A program made the position numbers and the translations under genes. From positions 31,993 to 95,992 of the forward strand of contig CASEEM010000042.1 of NCBI GenBank assembly GCA_949286985.1: 64,000 nucleotides of DNA. Direction: 5' to 3'. This DNA comes from an uncultured Eubacteriales bacterium. Its GTDB lineage: Bacteria > Bacillota > Clostridia > Peptostreptococcales > Anaerovoracaceae. Shown here one piece after another: positions 56,645-64,000 of this stretch. The first letter of the stretch is position 1; each line of letters begins with the position of its first letter. The notes beneath the pieces were generated by a model. The model saw only the letters and a list, made by a program, of their open reading frames with translations. It did no database searches and was not told the DNA's origin.

Positions 56645-57166
56645 ATGAAGACCGTTCACCATGAAATTACAGAATATGAAATTCCGCGTTATATCGAGAA
56701 CATCTTGACCTTACATCATAATGAGGCTTTTCTTCATATGAGTATGATTAAGCAGGGAGATCGCTATCTCTTTGCTTATGATACGAAAGGATATTTCAAT
56801 CGTAATGAAAGAAGTTATTCCATGATTGAGAAAATCTCTTTGATTACGGAACTTCTTCGTATTCGCCATGAATGCGAAGAGCGACTGATCTTACCGGAGA
56901 ATTTTCTCTTGGAACCTGAGCTGATCTATTGTAAAAACGGGAAGATTGAAGAAAACAGTGTAAGGCTTCTGTATTATCCCGATCGAAACAGAATCCCATT
57001 TTATAAAAAGATGAGGATGCTGATGATTCGTTTGACGGATCCGATCAATGCGAAAGAGGTGCATCTGATGAATCAGTTAAGAGAGTCTGTGGACAAATGT
57101 GATTATGCCGCATGCAAAAATGCCGCGAACAGAATGATTCGTAAAGAAGCTCGAACAAGCGCGTAG
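56645..57166 (+). CDS. small cytoplasmic protein of the Tad locus (resembles DUF6382)
   Basis: A 173-residue protein with no signal or membrane helix. The segment ILPENFLLEPELIYCKNG followed by VRLLYYPD resembles the DUF6382 domain that precedes FHA domains in clostridial Tad loci, but no FHA domain is present. AGGAGAG precedes the ATG, 10 bases after the previous stop, so it belongs to the same operon. It might link the machine to a regulatory kinase in relatives; here that is only inference. Last gene of the locus; no clear terminator follows. Confidence 0.5.
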   Translation: MKTVHHEITEYEIPRYIENILTLHHNEAFLHMSMIKQGDRYLFAYDTKGYFNRNERSYSMIEKISLITELLRIRHECEERLILPENFLLEPELIYCKNGKIEENSVRLLYYPDRNRIPFYKKMRMLMIRLTDPINAKEVHLMNQLRESVDKCDYAACKNAANRMIRKEARTSA

Positions 57167-57223
57167 CGCATAAAATCCATGAGAAATTAGAGAAAATAAC
57201 AGAGTTTCTGTCTCGCGGTCGTG

Positions 57224-57252
57224 TTGACATCACATTTTTCCTATGCTAAACT
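57224..57252 (+). promoter_or_regulatory. promoter of secG
   Basis: Perfect TTGACA, 17 bases, TAAACT with a TGn extension before the -10. It lies 35 bases upstream of the ATG. Confidence 0.8.
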
Positions 57253-57287
57253 AAAACGGTTAAAACATTATTATCGGAGGAATACAC

Positions 57288-57521
57288 ATGCATAACGCAT
57301 TAATGGTTCTTTTGCTGATTATCAGTGTTGCCATGATCTTTACGATCTTGGGACAGACGAGCAAGAGTGACGGACTTTCCGGAGCCATTTCCGGCGGTGC
57401 AGAGCAGCTTTTCGGCAAGAAGAAAGGCAACAGCTACGATGCCATTCTTTCGCGCATTACGACGGTACTGGCAGCTCTTTATATCATTCTTTCGCTTCTG
57501 ATCGTCGCGATTTTCAATTAA
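57288..57521 (+). CDS. secG: preprotein translocase subunit SecG
   Basis: A 77-residue membrane protein with two helices (about 3-22 and 54-75) joined by the conserved loop SKSDGLSGAISGGAEQLFGK. It assists SecYE in protein export. CGGAGGAAT precedes the ATG. In many Bacillota rnr and smpB follow; here a pyrophosphatase gene follows after a terminator. Confidence 0.92.
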   Translation: MHNALMVLLLIISVAMIFTILGQTSKSDGLSGAISGGAEQLFGKKKGNSYDAILSRITTVLAALYIILSLLIVAIFN

Positions 57522-57560
57522 GGAAGAATTGAACATTTCTTAAAGCGGAAATTTACTCAT

Positions 57561-57600
57561 ACAGAGGTACGTAAGCACCTCTGTATCTCTTTATTTTTTT
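57561..57600 (+). terminator. terminator after secG
   Basis: Stem ACAGAGGT / ACCTCTGT with an 8-base loop, then a T-rich tail ending in seven T. Confidence 0.75.
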
Positions 57601-57656
57601 CTTCTGTTGAATTCATTATCCTTGAATTATAACCAAAATGAAGGAGGTAAAAGGAA

Positions 57657-59675
57657 ATGGGTTTGGAACTTGTTGTTACCCTGTCCGCTCTGATCGGACT
57701 CTTGGTAGCCTTCGCATTGGCTTCCTGGGTCGGCAGAGCAAATGCAGGAAATGAAAGAATGAAGGAAATCTCCGGATATATCCGTGAGGGTGCCTTCGCT
57801 TTCCTGAAGAGAGAGTATAAGACGATGGCTATCGTTATCATTGTTCTCTTCTTGGCTATCGGCCTGGCTATCAATTGGACCTCCGGCATTCTTTATGTCT
57901 TCGGTGCATTGCTTTCGGTATTGGCAGGATTCTTCGGAATGAATGTTGCTACCAAGGGTAATGTCAGAACGGCAAATGCCGCTATGGAGTCGGGTATGCC
58001 GAAGGCACTCAAGATCGCATTCCGCAGCGGTGCGGTTATGGGTCTTTGTGTTGCCGGCCTCGGTCTTCTCGGAATCGGCATTGTCTTTGTCGTTCTCGAT
58101 CTTGCAACAATCATGGAGTGCATCACGAGCTTCGGTCTCGGTGCTTCTTCGATGGCTCTCTTCGGTCGTGTCGGCGGCGGTATCTATACCAAGGCAGCCG
58201 ATGTCGGTGCTGACCTCGTAGGCAAGGTTGAGGCAGGCATTCCGGAGGACGATCCGCGTAATCCGGCTGTTATTGCAGACAATGTCGGCGATAATGTCGG
58301 TGACGTTGCAGGTATGGGATCCGACCTCTTCGAGTCGTATGTCGGTTCGATTATTTCTGCTGTTACGCTTGCCGCTGTTGCAGTCAATGAGTCCGGTATT
58401 CTCGGAACCTTCTCGGAGACGACGGCAGCAATCTTCCCGCTGCTCATCTCGGCAATCGGTGTCCTCGCATCGGTTATCGGCGTTCTCTGCGTACGCGGTT
58501 CCGAAGGCAAGAACCCGGCGAAGTCGCTCAACATGGGTACTTATGTCAGCAGCTTGATTGTCATCGTTGCATCGATCTTCCTGAGCAGACAGATGCTCGG
58601 TTCGCTCATCTATGCTTATGCAATCATTGCAGGTCTCGTTGTTGGTGTTATTATCGGACAGCTCACCGAGATTTACACTTCGGATTCTTATAAGTCGGTT
58701 AAGAAGATTGCAGAGCAGTCCCAGACCGGTTCGGCTACGACCATCATTTCCGGACTCTCTGTAGGTATGCTTTCGACGGTTTGGCCGATCATCTTCATCT
58801 GCATCGGCATCATTATCTCTTATAATTTCGCAGGTCTCTACGGTATCGCTCTTTCGGCTGTAGGTATGCTTTCGACGACCGGTATGACGGTTGCCGTTGA
58901 TGCTTACGGTCCGGTTTCCGATAATGCAGGCGGAATCGCTGAGATGTCTGAACTTCCTGAGAATGTAAGAAATATCACGGATACGCTCGACTCTGTCGGT
59001 AATACGACGGCTGCTATCGGTAAGGGATTTGCTATCGGATCCGCTGCGCTGACGGCGCTGGCACTCTTTGCATCCTTCGCAACGACGGCACAGCTCTCTG
59101 AGATTTCGCTGCTCGATCCGATGGTTATCGTCGGCGTCTTCATCGGCGCAATGCTTCCGTTCCTCTTCTCGGCTCTCACGATGAGCTCGGTAGGTAAGGC
59201 TGCAAACCAGATGATTGAGGAAGTTCGTCGTCAGTTCAGAGAGGACTCCGGCATCATGGAGGGTACTTCGAAGCCGGATTATGCACGCTGCGTTGACATT
59301 TCGACGGGTGCTGCTCTTCGTGAGATGATCGTTCCGGGACTCCTGGCTATCGTATCGCCTCTTCTGATCGGTATGCTTCTCGGTACGCAGGCTCTCGGCG
59401 GTATGCTGGCAGGATCTCTTGCTTCCGGTGTTCTTCTCGCCATCATGATGGCTAATGCCGGCGGTGCTTGGGATAATGCGAAGAAGTACATTGAGGGCGG
59501 TGCTTTCGGCGGTAAGGGCAGTGATACCCACAAGGCGGCTGTTGTCGGCGACACGGTCGGCGATCCGTTCAAGGATACCTCGGGCCCTTCGATCAACATC
59601 CTCATCAAGCTGATGACGATCGTTTCGCTCGTATTTGCACCTCTCTTTGTTCAATACGGCGGCATTCTTTTCTAA
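57657..59675 (+). CDS. hppA: membrane-bound K+-dependent ion-pumping pyrophosphatase
   Basis: A 672-residue protein of about 16 helices that hydrolyses pyrophosphate and pumps H+ or Na+ outward. The acidic substrate motif DNVGDNVGD is at 208-216, preceded by [13 protein letters not shown]; a second acidic cluster sits near the C-terminus ([14 protein letters not shown]). [16 protein letters not shown] from residue 448 has Ala at A452 and Gly at G455, the marks of the K+-dependent class (the independent class has Lys and Thr there). That class includes the Na+ pumps; which ion is moved here is not certain. AAGGAGG precedes the ATG. Monocistronic. Confidence 0.95.
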   Translation: MGLELVVTLSALIGLLVAFALASWVGRANAGNERMKEISGYIREGAFAFLKREYKTMAIVIIVLFLAIGLAINWTSGILYVFGALLSVLAGFFGMNVATKGNVRTANAAMESGMPKALKIAFRSGAVMGLCVAGLGLLGIGIVFVVLDLATIMECITSFGLGASSMALFGRVGGGIYTKAADVGADLVGKVEAGIPEDDPRNPAVIADNVGDNVGDVAGMGSDLFESYVGSIISAVTLAAVAVNESGILGTFSETTAAIFPLLISAIGVLASVIGVLCVRGSEGKNPAKSLNMGTYVSSLIVIVASIFLSRQMLGSLIYAYAIIAGLVVGVIIGQLTEIYTSDSYKSVKKIAEQSQTGSATTIISGLSVGMLSTVWPIIFICIGIIISYNFAGLYGIALSAVGMLSTTGMTVAVDAYGPVSDNAGGIAEMSELPENVRNITDTLDSVGNTTAAIGKGFAIGSAALTALALFASFATTAQLSEISLLDPMVIVGVFIGAMLPFLFSALTMSSVGKAANQMIEEVRRQFREDSGIMEGTSKPDYARCVDISTGAALREMIVPGLLAIVSPLLIGMLLGTQALGGMLAGSLASGVLLAIMMANAGGAWDNAKKYIEGGAFGGKGSDTHKAAVVGDTVGDPFKDTSGPSINILIKLMTIVSLVFAPLFVQYGGILF

Positions 59676-59713
59676 GAATTGAATAAACCGTTTCTATCGG
59701 TACAAATTAGAGT

Positions 59714-59745
59714 AAGCGGCATGCGTACAGCATGTCGCTTTTTTA
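59714..59745 (+). terminator. terminator after hppA
   Basis: An 11-bp stem AAGCGGCATGC / GCATGTCGCTT (one G-T pair) with a five-base loop, followed by six T. Confidence 0.88.
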
Positions 59746-59789
59746 TATAAAATTTACGAATCAAAGACACAAATAGCGTATCGAAATTG

Positions 59790-59818
59790 TTGAATTGTAC
59801 AAGATGTGGTGATAAAAT
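59790..59818 (+). promoter_or_regulatory. promoter of pheS-pheT
   Basis: TTGAAT, 17 bases, TAAAAT. The leader of about 46 bases is too short for a T-box riboswitch. Confidence 0.65.
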
Positions 59819-59864
59819 ATTAGGGTATTATTATTATGGGTAACAGCCCGCAAGGAGGAGAAAT

Positions 59865-60902
59865 ATGCTTCAAAGATTAGAAGAAATCCGTGAGAGCGGT
59901 CTTGCGAAGATTGCAGCGGCTTCGGATGTCGATACGCTGCAGGATGTCCGCAGAGAGTTGACCGGTAAGAAGGGCGAGTTGACTGAGGTTCTGAAGAGTC
60001 TCGGCAAGCTTGAACCGGATATGAGGAAGCCTGTCGGTATGAAGGCGAACGAAATCAAAGAGTTTTTCCAGGAGAAGATCAAAGAGAGAGAAGCAGAGAT
60101 TGTTTCTACGCAGTCGGTACTCGATGAACCGATCGATTTGACGCTCCCGGGCAAAATGCCGACGGCCGGCGCGCTCCATCCGATTACGCAGATGTGTTAT
60201 GATCTCAATGATGCCTTTCTCTCCTTGGGCTTTGAAATCTTTAATGAAGATGATATCAGCAGCGAAAAGTATGCTTTTGATAACCTGAACTTCCCGGCCG
60301 ATCACCCGGCTCGTCAGTCGATGGATACGTACTGGCTGGAGGGCACGGAGGACAAGAGCGGGGCCGAGAGACTTTGTCTCCGTCCGCATTTGACCGGCGG
60401 TTCGGTTCGTTATCTGCTGAAGTACGGTGCGCCGGCTCGCTTCGTTTACCCGGGCCGCGTTTATCGTAATGAGAATACGGATGCCAGACATGAGCGTGCC
60501 TTCTTCCAGTATGAGGCGCTGATTGTCGATAAGAATATCACGTTCTCTTCCGGCAAGGTCATGATTGAGACCATTCTCGAGAAGGTTTTCGGACGCAAAA
60601 TCAATACGAGAATGCGTGAGGGCTTCTTCCCGTTCACGGAGCCGGGATATGAAATCGATATGGAGTGCCTCGTTTGCGGCGGCAAGGGATGCCGTGTCTG
60701 CAATCAGAACGGATGGATTGAGGTTATGCCGGGCGGCGTTATCAATCCGAATGTCCTCAAGTCTGCCGGACTGGATCCGGATGAATGGACAGGCTTCTAT
60801 ACGAATATCGGACTCGACAGATTGGTCATGATGCGTTACGGCGTTGATGATGTACGTCTTTTCCACAGCGCGGATCTTCGTTTCCTGAAGCAGTTTAAGT
60901 AG
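59865..60902 (+). CDS. pheS: phenylalanyl-tRNA synthetase alpha subunit
   Basis: Catalytic subunit of the (alpha-beta)2 enzyme, 345 residues. An N-terminal coiled coil (about 1-90) leads to the class II core: motif 1 near 140, motif 2 FVYPGRVYRNENTDARH near 190-206, and motif 3 GLDRLVMMRYGVDDVR near 318-333. The cysteine-rich stretch CLVCGGKGCRVCNQNGW (around 268-284) is seen in many bacterial PheS. AAGGAGGAG precedes the ATG. pheT follows after 91 bases, which hold a short GTCCCG/CGGGAC hairpin without T-run. Confidence 0.96.
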   Translation: MLQRLEEIRESGLAKIAAASDVDTLQDVRRELTGKKGELTEVLKSLGKLEPDMRKPVGMKANEIKEFFQEKIKEREAEIVSTQSVLDEPIDLTLPGKMPTAGALHPITQMCYDLNDAFLSLGFEIFNEDDISSEKYAFDNLNFPADHPARQSMDTYWLEGTEDKSGAERLCLRPHLTGGSVRYLLKYGAPARFVYPGRVYRNENTDARHERAFFQYEALIVDKNITFSSGKVMIETILEKVFGRKINTRMREGFFPFTEPGYEIDMECLVCGGKGCRVCNQNGWIEVMPGGVINPNVLKSAGLDPDEWTGFYTNIGLDRLVMMRYGVDDVRLFHSADLRFLKQFK

Positions 60903-60993
60903 CTTATCTTTTACTAAGAGGGAAACAGAGAAGAGAACGCCGTCCCGAAACGGGACAGCATAACCGATACAGAAGAATGTCTAGGAGGATCGA

Positions 60994-63426
60994 ATGAAAG
61001 TATCACTGAACTGGGTGAAAAGATATATTGATATTCCGGAGAATATCACGAATGAGCAACTGGCCTATGATCTCACGATGCGTACGGTCGAGGTCGAGTC
61101 GGTCATCAATACGGCGGATAAGTTCCACGATATCGTTGTCGGTGTGATCAAAGAGGTCCAGCCTCATCCGAATGCCGACAAGCTTCGCGTCTGCATGGTC
61201 GATTGCGGTGAAAATGAACTGAAGCAGATTGTCTGCGGAGGTTCGAATCTTTATCCGGGCGAGAAGGTCGTCGTATCGAAGCCGGGTGCGGAGGTCTATT
61301 GGCACGGAGAAGCCGAGCTCCAGAAGATCAAAGAGACGAAGATGCGCGGCGTCGCTTCTTACGGTATGATTTGCGGGGCTTCGGAGGTCTATCTCGATTA
61401 TATGTTCCCGACAGATGATGAGAGAGTCATTGTCGACCTCGGTGATATCGAGTGTTATCCGGGTCAGAATGTTGCAGAGATCTGCGGCATGGTCGATACC
61501 GTTCTCGAAATCGATAATAAGTCGCTGACGAACCGTCCGGACCTCTGGGGTCATTACGGCATCGCCAGAGAGCTCTCGGCGATTTATAAGATTCCGCTCA
61601 AGCCGATGGTCAAGGCGGAGATTCCGGAAGGACTTTCGGATTACGATGTCACCATCGAAGCACCGAATAAGTGCTACCGCTATGATGCGCTCGAGATCAA
61701 GGGGGTAGACAGTGCCACGGAGTCCCCGATGTGGATGAAGGCACTGATTCTTAATGCCGGCATGCGTCCGATCAACGCCATTGTCGATATCACGAACTTC
61801 GTCATGCTTGCTGTCGGTCAGCCGACGCACGCCTTCGATCAGACGCACGTCGACGGACGTAAGATCGTCGTCCGTGAAGCGAAGAAGGGCGAACAGCTGG
61901 AGCTTCTCGACGGAGCGATGCTCGATCTGACAGAGACGGATCTTGTCATCTGCGACGAAACTTCACCGATGGGTCTTGCCGGTATTCGCGGCGGCAAGAA
62001 GGATTCCATTCTTCCGGAGACGACGGAAGTCCTTCTCGAAGTTGCCAACTTCTCGGCTTCGACCATTCGTCAGACCGGCAAGCGCTTCGATGAGAAGACG
62101 GATTCGTCGATTCGCTATGAGAAGGGAATTGATACGCAGCGCGTCGATCAAGGTCTTGCCGTTTCGATGCAGCTCTTCCGTGAGCTCTTCCCGAATTGCG
62201 AATTCACGGCTTATCATACGGAGTCGGTGAAGGAGACGGAGCCTGCTCAGATTGATGTCGCGAAGAGCTTCCTCGATGTTCGCCTCGGTAAGGAGATTCC
62301 GATCGAGGAGATCGAGCAAATTCTTACTCACCTCGGCTTTGAGGTCGACTTTGACGGGGAAGTATTCCATGTCACCGCGCCGTCGTGGCGTTCGACGGGC
62401 GATATTGCGCTTCATGACGACGTTCTCGGTGAAATCGCTCGTATTCTAGGATATGAGAGCTTCGAGGCAAAGCCGCTTCCGGTCAACTTCTACCATGCGG
62501 TCAGACAGCCGAAGGAAAGTCTTCTGCGTCACCTTCGTGAATATCTCGCATTCCGCTGCGGATTCTATGAGATCTTCACGTATCCGTGGATTGATGAGAA
62601 GTACATTCAGGCGGCCGGTATCGATACGACAGATGCGGTACGTCTGGCAACGCCGCCGGCTCCGGAGCTTGCCATTGTTCGTCAGTCGCTCGTTCCGGGT
62701 GCTTTGGAAGCTGTCATGAAGAACCTCCGTTACTTCGACGAATTCCGCATTTTCGAAATGGCGCAGTGCTTCTCGAACGAAGGCGAGTATCATCCGAATA
62801 CGGAAGATGAGACGCTCCCGATTCACCGTATGCTCCTCACGGGTGCAGCAGCCGGTAAGGATGCGGCGGACATCTTCTTCACGATGAAGGGCGTTCTGGA
62901 GTCCATGGCTTCGTATTGCCATATGGAGGACTTCACGTTCAAGCAGGTGGAGAAGCCGACGTGGGCGGATGAGCATGTTTATCTGAATCTCGTCGATGCG
63001 AAGAAGCAGGTCATCGGTTCTCTCGGACTCGTTTCGGTCGCAACTCTCAATGAGGTCGGCATCAAGCGTACGCAGGTTGCCGTCTTTGAGATCAATACGG
63101 AGCTTCTCGTACCGCTGCCTTCGAGAACGAATGAATTCGTTCATCTCCCGATGTTCCCGATTGTCGAGGAGGATCTGTCGATTCTTGTCGATGAGTCTGT
63201 TACCTGGGAGGAAATCCATGATTCGATCAAGAACATGGTGAAGGAGGTCCTGTACATCGATACGTATCGCGGCAAGCAGGTACCGGAAGGCAAGAAATCC
63301 GTTACGCTTCGCGTTCGCATGGGTAATGATGACAGCACGATGACTTCGAAGCAGATCGAGAAGAAGATGAAGGGAATCTTAAAGAATCTTCAGAACAAGG
63401 TCCACGCTGTTTTGAGAGAAGAGTAA
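60994..63426 (+). CDS. pheT: phenylalanyl-tRNA synthetase beta subunit
   Basis: Non-catalytic and editing subunit, 810 residues. The N-terminal tRNA-binding (EMAP-like) domain spans about 40-155 (HPNADKLRVCMVDCG), then B3/B4 editing domains (about 210-390), the B5 domain (about 420-490), a core-like catalytic fold, and the C-terminal ferredoxin-fold anticodon-binding domain (about 715-810, LPMFPIVEEDLSILVDE). The full length is present. CTAGGAGG precedes the ATG. Confidence 0.96.
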   Translation: MKVSLNWVKRYIDIPENITNEQLAYDLTMRTVEVESVINTADKFHDIVVGVIKEVQPHPNADKLRVCMVDCGENELKQIVCGGSNLYPGEKVVVSKPGAEVYWHGEAELQKIKETKMRGVASYGMICGASEVYLDYMFPTDDERVIVDLGDIECYPGQNVAEICGMVDTVLEIDNKSLTNRPDLWGHYGIARELSAIYKIPLKPMVKAEIPEGLSDYDVTIEAPNKCYRYDALEIKGVDSATESPMWMKALILNAGMRPINAIVDITNFVMLAVGQPTHAFDQTHVDGRKIVVREAKKGEQLELLDGAMLDLTETDLVICDETSPMGLAGIRGGKKDSILPETTEVLLEVANFSASTIRQTGKRFDEKTDSSIRYEKGIDTQRVDQGLAVSMQLFRELFPNCEFTAYHTESVKETEPAQIDVAKSFLDVRLGKEIPIEEIEQILTHLGFEVDFDGEVFHVTAPSWRSTGDIALHDDVLGEIARILGYESFEAKPLPVNFYHAVRQPKESLLRHLREYLAFRCGFYEIFTYPWIDEKYIQAAGIDTTDAVRLATPPAPELAIVRQSLVPGALEAVMKNLRYFDEFRIFEMAQCFSNEGEYHPNTEDETLPIHRMLLTGAAAGKDAADIFFTMKGVLESMASYCHMEDFTFKQVEKPTWADEHVYLNLVDAKKQVIGSLGLVSVATLNEVGIKRTQVAVFEINTELLVPLPSRTNEFVHLPMFPIVEEDLSILVDESVTWEEIHDSIKNMVKEVLYIDTYRGKQVPEGKKSVTLRVRMGNDDSTMTSKQIEKKMKGILKNLQNKVHAVLREE

Positions 63427-63429
63427 TCA

Positions 63430-63455
63430 AAACCACCAGCTTTAGTGGGTGGTCT
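63430..63455. other. hairpin at the pheT / mobile-element boundary
   Basis: AACCACC (63430-63436) and GGTGGTT-like GGGTGGT (from 63446) form a stem around AGCTTTAGT. On the minus strand it is followed by TTTTG, so it may be a terminator facing pheT or the end hairpin of an inserted element. It marks where base composition turns AT-rich. Confidence 0.45.
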
Positions 63456-63481
63456 TAGGGATTTATAATCCTTGAAAAATT

Positions 63482-63518
63482 CGGCATAGTCGTTTTTGTA
63501 GCGGCTATGCCGTTTTTT
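63482..63518. terminator. bidirectional terminator between pheT and the mobile-element remnant
   Basis: CGGCATAG (63482-63489) pairs with CTATGCCG (63505-63512); six T follow on the plus strand and five on the minus strand. Confidence 0.75.
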
Positions 63519-63621
63519 CGTTTGTGGCTGCATTGGGCAATGTGAACTCACGGATGCAGTTGTAAATGATTTTGATGCGCTGAACCCTGTGTCCATCGAC
63601 CTTATCCCGGAGACACACTCT
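63505..63621 (-). pseudogene. C-terminal remnant of a large serine recombinase
   Basis: The minus-strand frame ends VCLRDKVDGHRVQRIKIIYN and CIREFTLPNAATNEKTA before a TAG at 63505-63507. The KVDGxRxQ...IYYN-like ending matches the C-terminal (DUF4368-type) tail of clostridial site-specific serine recombinases of conjugative and mobilisable elements. A stop at 63643-63645 leaves only about 45 codons, so the catalytic part is missing. It is most simply the scar of a deleted or decayed element integrated downstream of pheT. Confidence 0.55.
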
Positions 63622-63674
63622 ATGAAAAATACAAATCAAAATTTAACTATCTAATCTTCAAAACCCATGTTTGA

Positions 63675-63845
63675 TTAGTGTTCTCGCTTTTGAATAACGG
63701 TTATCTGTAAATCCTTTGCGTTGATAAGTGTTTCCTGCTTGCATTTAGGGCAGTAGAGGGGAAAATTCTTTAATTTGGTATCTTCTCGTAATTGAAGGCG
63801 TGTTTTACTTTTACAGATAGGGCATAATAGCAATTCTATTCTCAT
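63675..63845 (-). CDS. cysteine-rich KTR domain protein
   Basis: A 56-residue protein not reported as a long frame because of its size. CPICKSKTRLQLRED (residues 8-22) and YCPKCKQETLIN (31-42) form a two-CxxC zinc ribbon of the cysteine-rich KTR family, a small protein commonly carried by conjugative transposons of Bacillota. The ATG at 63845 overlaps the stop of the upstream frame (ATGA), suggesting they are co-expressed. Its role is unknown. AT-rich codon use differs from the core genes and supports transfer. Confidence 0.7.
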   Translation of the reverse strand: MRIELLLCPICKSKTRLQLREDTKLKNFPLYCPKCKQETLINAKDLQITVIQKREH

Positions 63846-64000
63846 TTTGTTTTTTTATCAAAGGCGTTGGTAATTGCAACGATAGCAGGAAACATAACTC
63901 CCGCAACAACCCAAATTATCCAACTCTGCCCCCAATTATTTGATGATAGACTATATCTCACATATACTGCTGTTGCTATTACCCAATATGCAGTATATAC
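63842..64000 (-). CDS. C-terminal part of a membrane protein, cut by the window edge
   Basis: The last 52 codons of a minus-strand frame running in from beyond the window. It contains two hydrophobic segments (VIATAVYVRYS near its start and SWIIWVVAGVMFPAIVAI) and ends FDKKTK. The pattern resembles the membrane tails of XRE-type regulators that often neighbour KTR proteins in mobile elements, but too little is present for a firm call. AT-rich composition matches the KTR gene. Confidence 0.5.
   Translation of the reverse strand, partial: VYTAYWVIATAVYVRYSLSSNNWGQSWIIWVVAGVMFPAIVAITNAFDKKTK

Noticed and set aside
57627-59654. 675-codon minus-strand frame opposite hppA
   Set aside because: Its composition is Arg/Asp/Asn-rich without hydrophobic core; it is the shadow of a membrane protein gene.

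Overview
The window reads as a chromosome segment of an anaerobic, Gram-positive-type member of the Clostridia (Bacillota). The reasons are the IspH-ribosomal protein S1 fusion, the gene orders plsX-rnc-smc-ftsY-der-plsY and yraN-comM-dprA-topA-hslVU, a CIRCE operator before clpB, a membrane pyrophosphatase of the K+-dependent type, and the absence of any outer-membrane gene. The family cannot be fixed from the sequence alone. Core genes are moderately GC-rich and almost avoid TTA, CTA and TCA codons, which leaves very long empty antisense frames opposite ileS, smc and hppA.

Layout. 1-5.3 kb: exopolyphosphatase-like protein, ileS (mupirocin-tolerant IleS2 type), rlmN. 5.3-18.3 kb: a tightly packed operon for lipid synthesis, RNA processing, chromosome organisation and protein targeting (plsX, rnc, smc, ftsY, der, a plsY fusion, miaB, cardiolipin synthase, M50 protease). 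18.4-21 kb: CIRCE-controlled clpB. 21-25.3 kb: a hydrolase-fold protein without its serine, an M20 amidohydrolase with a GntR/FCD regulator and operator-like repeats, nth, trmL. 25.4-34 kb: gap-pgk-tpiA-eno, ispH-rpsA and rnr. 34.1-39.5 kb (minus strand): trkA, two trkH paralogues, azlC, azlD. 39.7-48.4 kb: HAD phosphatase, then yraN-comM-dprA-topA-hslV-hslU and yigZ. 48.5-49.9 kb: fifteen tRNA genes behind one promoter and ahead of one terminator. 50.0-57.2 kb: a reduced, divergent Tad-type pilus/secretion locus. 57.2-63.4 kb: secG, hppA, pheS, pheT. 63.4-64 kb: an AT-rich stretch that looks like the edge of a mobile element (serine-recombinase C-terminal remnant, cysteine-rich KTR protein, a cut-off membrane protein).

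How the genes fit together. PlsX and PlsY are the two consecutive steps that make lysophosphatidic acid. The gpsA gene that normally follows plsY has been fused to it, but the GpsA-like part has lost its catalytic lysines, so it looks like a pseudoenzyme attached to an intact acyltransferase. Trk K+ uptake and the K+-dependent pyrophosphatase point to K+- and possibly Na+-linked energetics. The glycolytic operon uses an atypical GAPDH with altered NAD-binding signatures. The Tad locus has an ATPase, two F-type membrane proteins, an Flp-like pilin and three further membrane-anchored proteins, but no prepilin peptidase or secretin. One of its pilin-like proteins carries two identically spaced HxHx3C-x22-CxxC motifs, a likely extracellular metal-binding module. 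The strongest candidates for something undescribed are the PlsY-pseudoGpsA fusion and this Tad variant.
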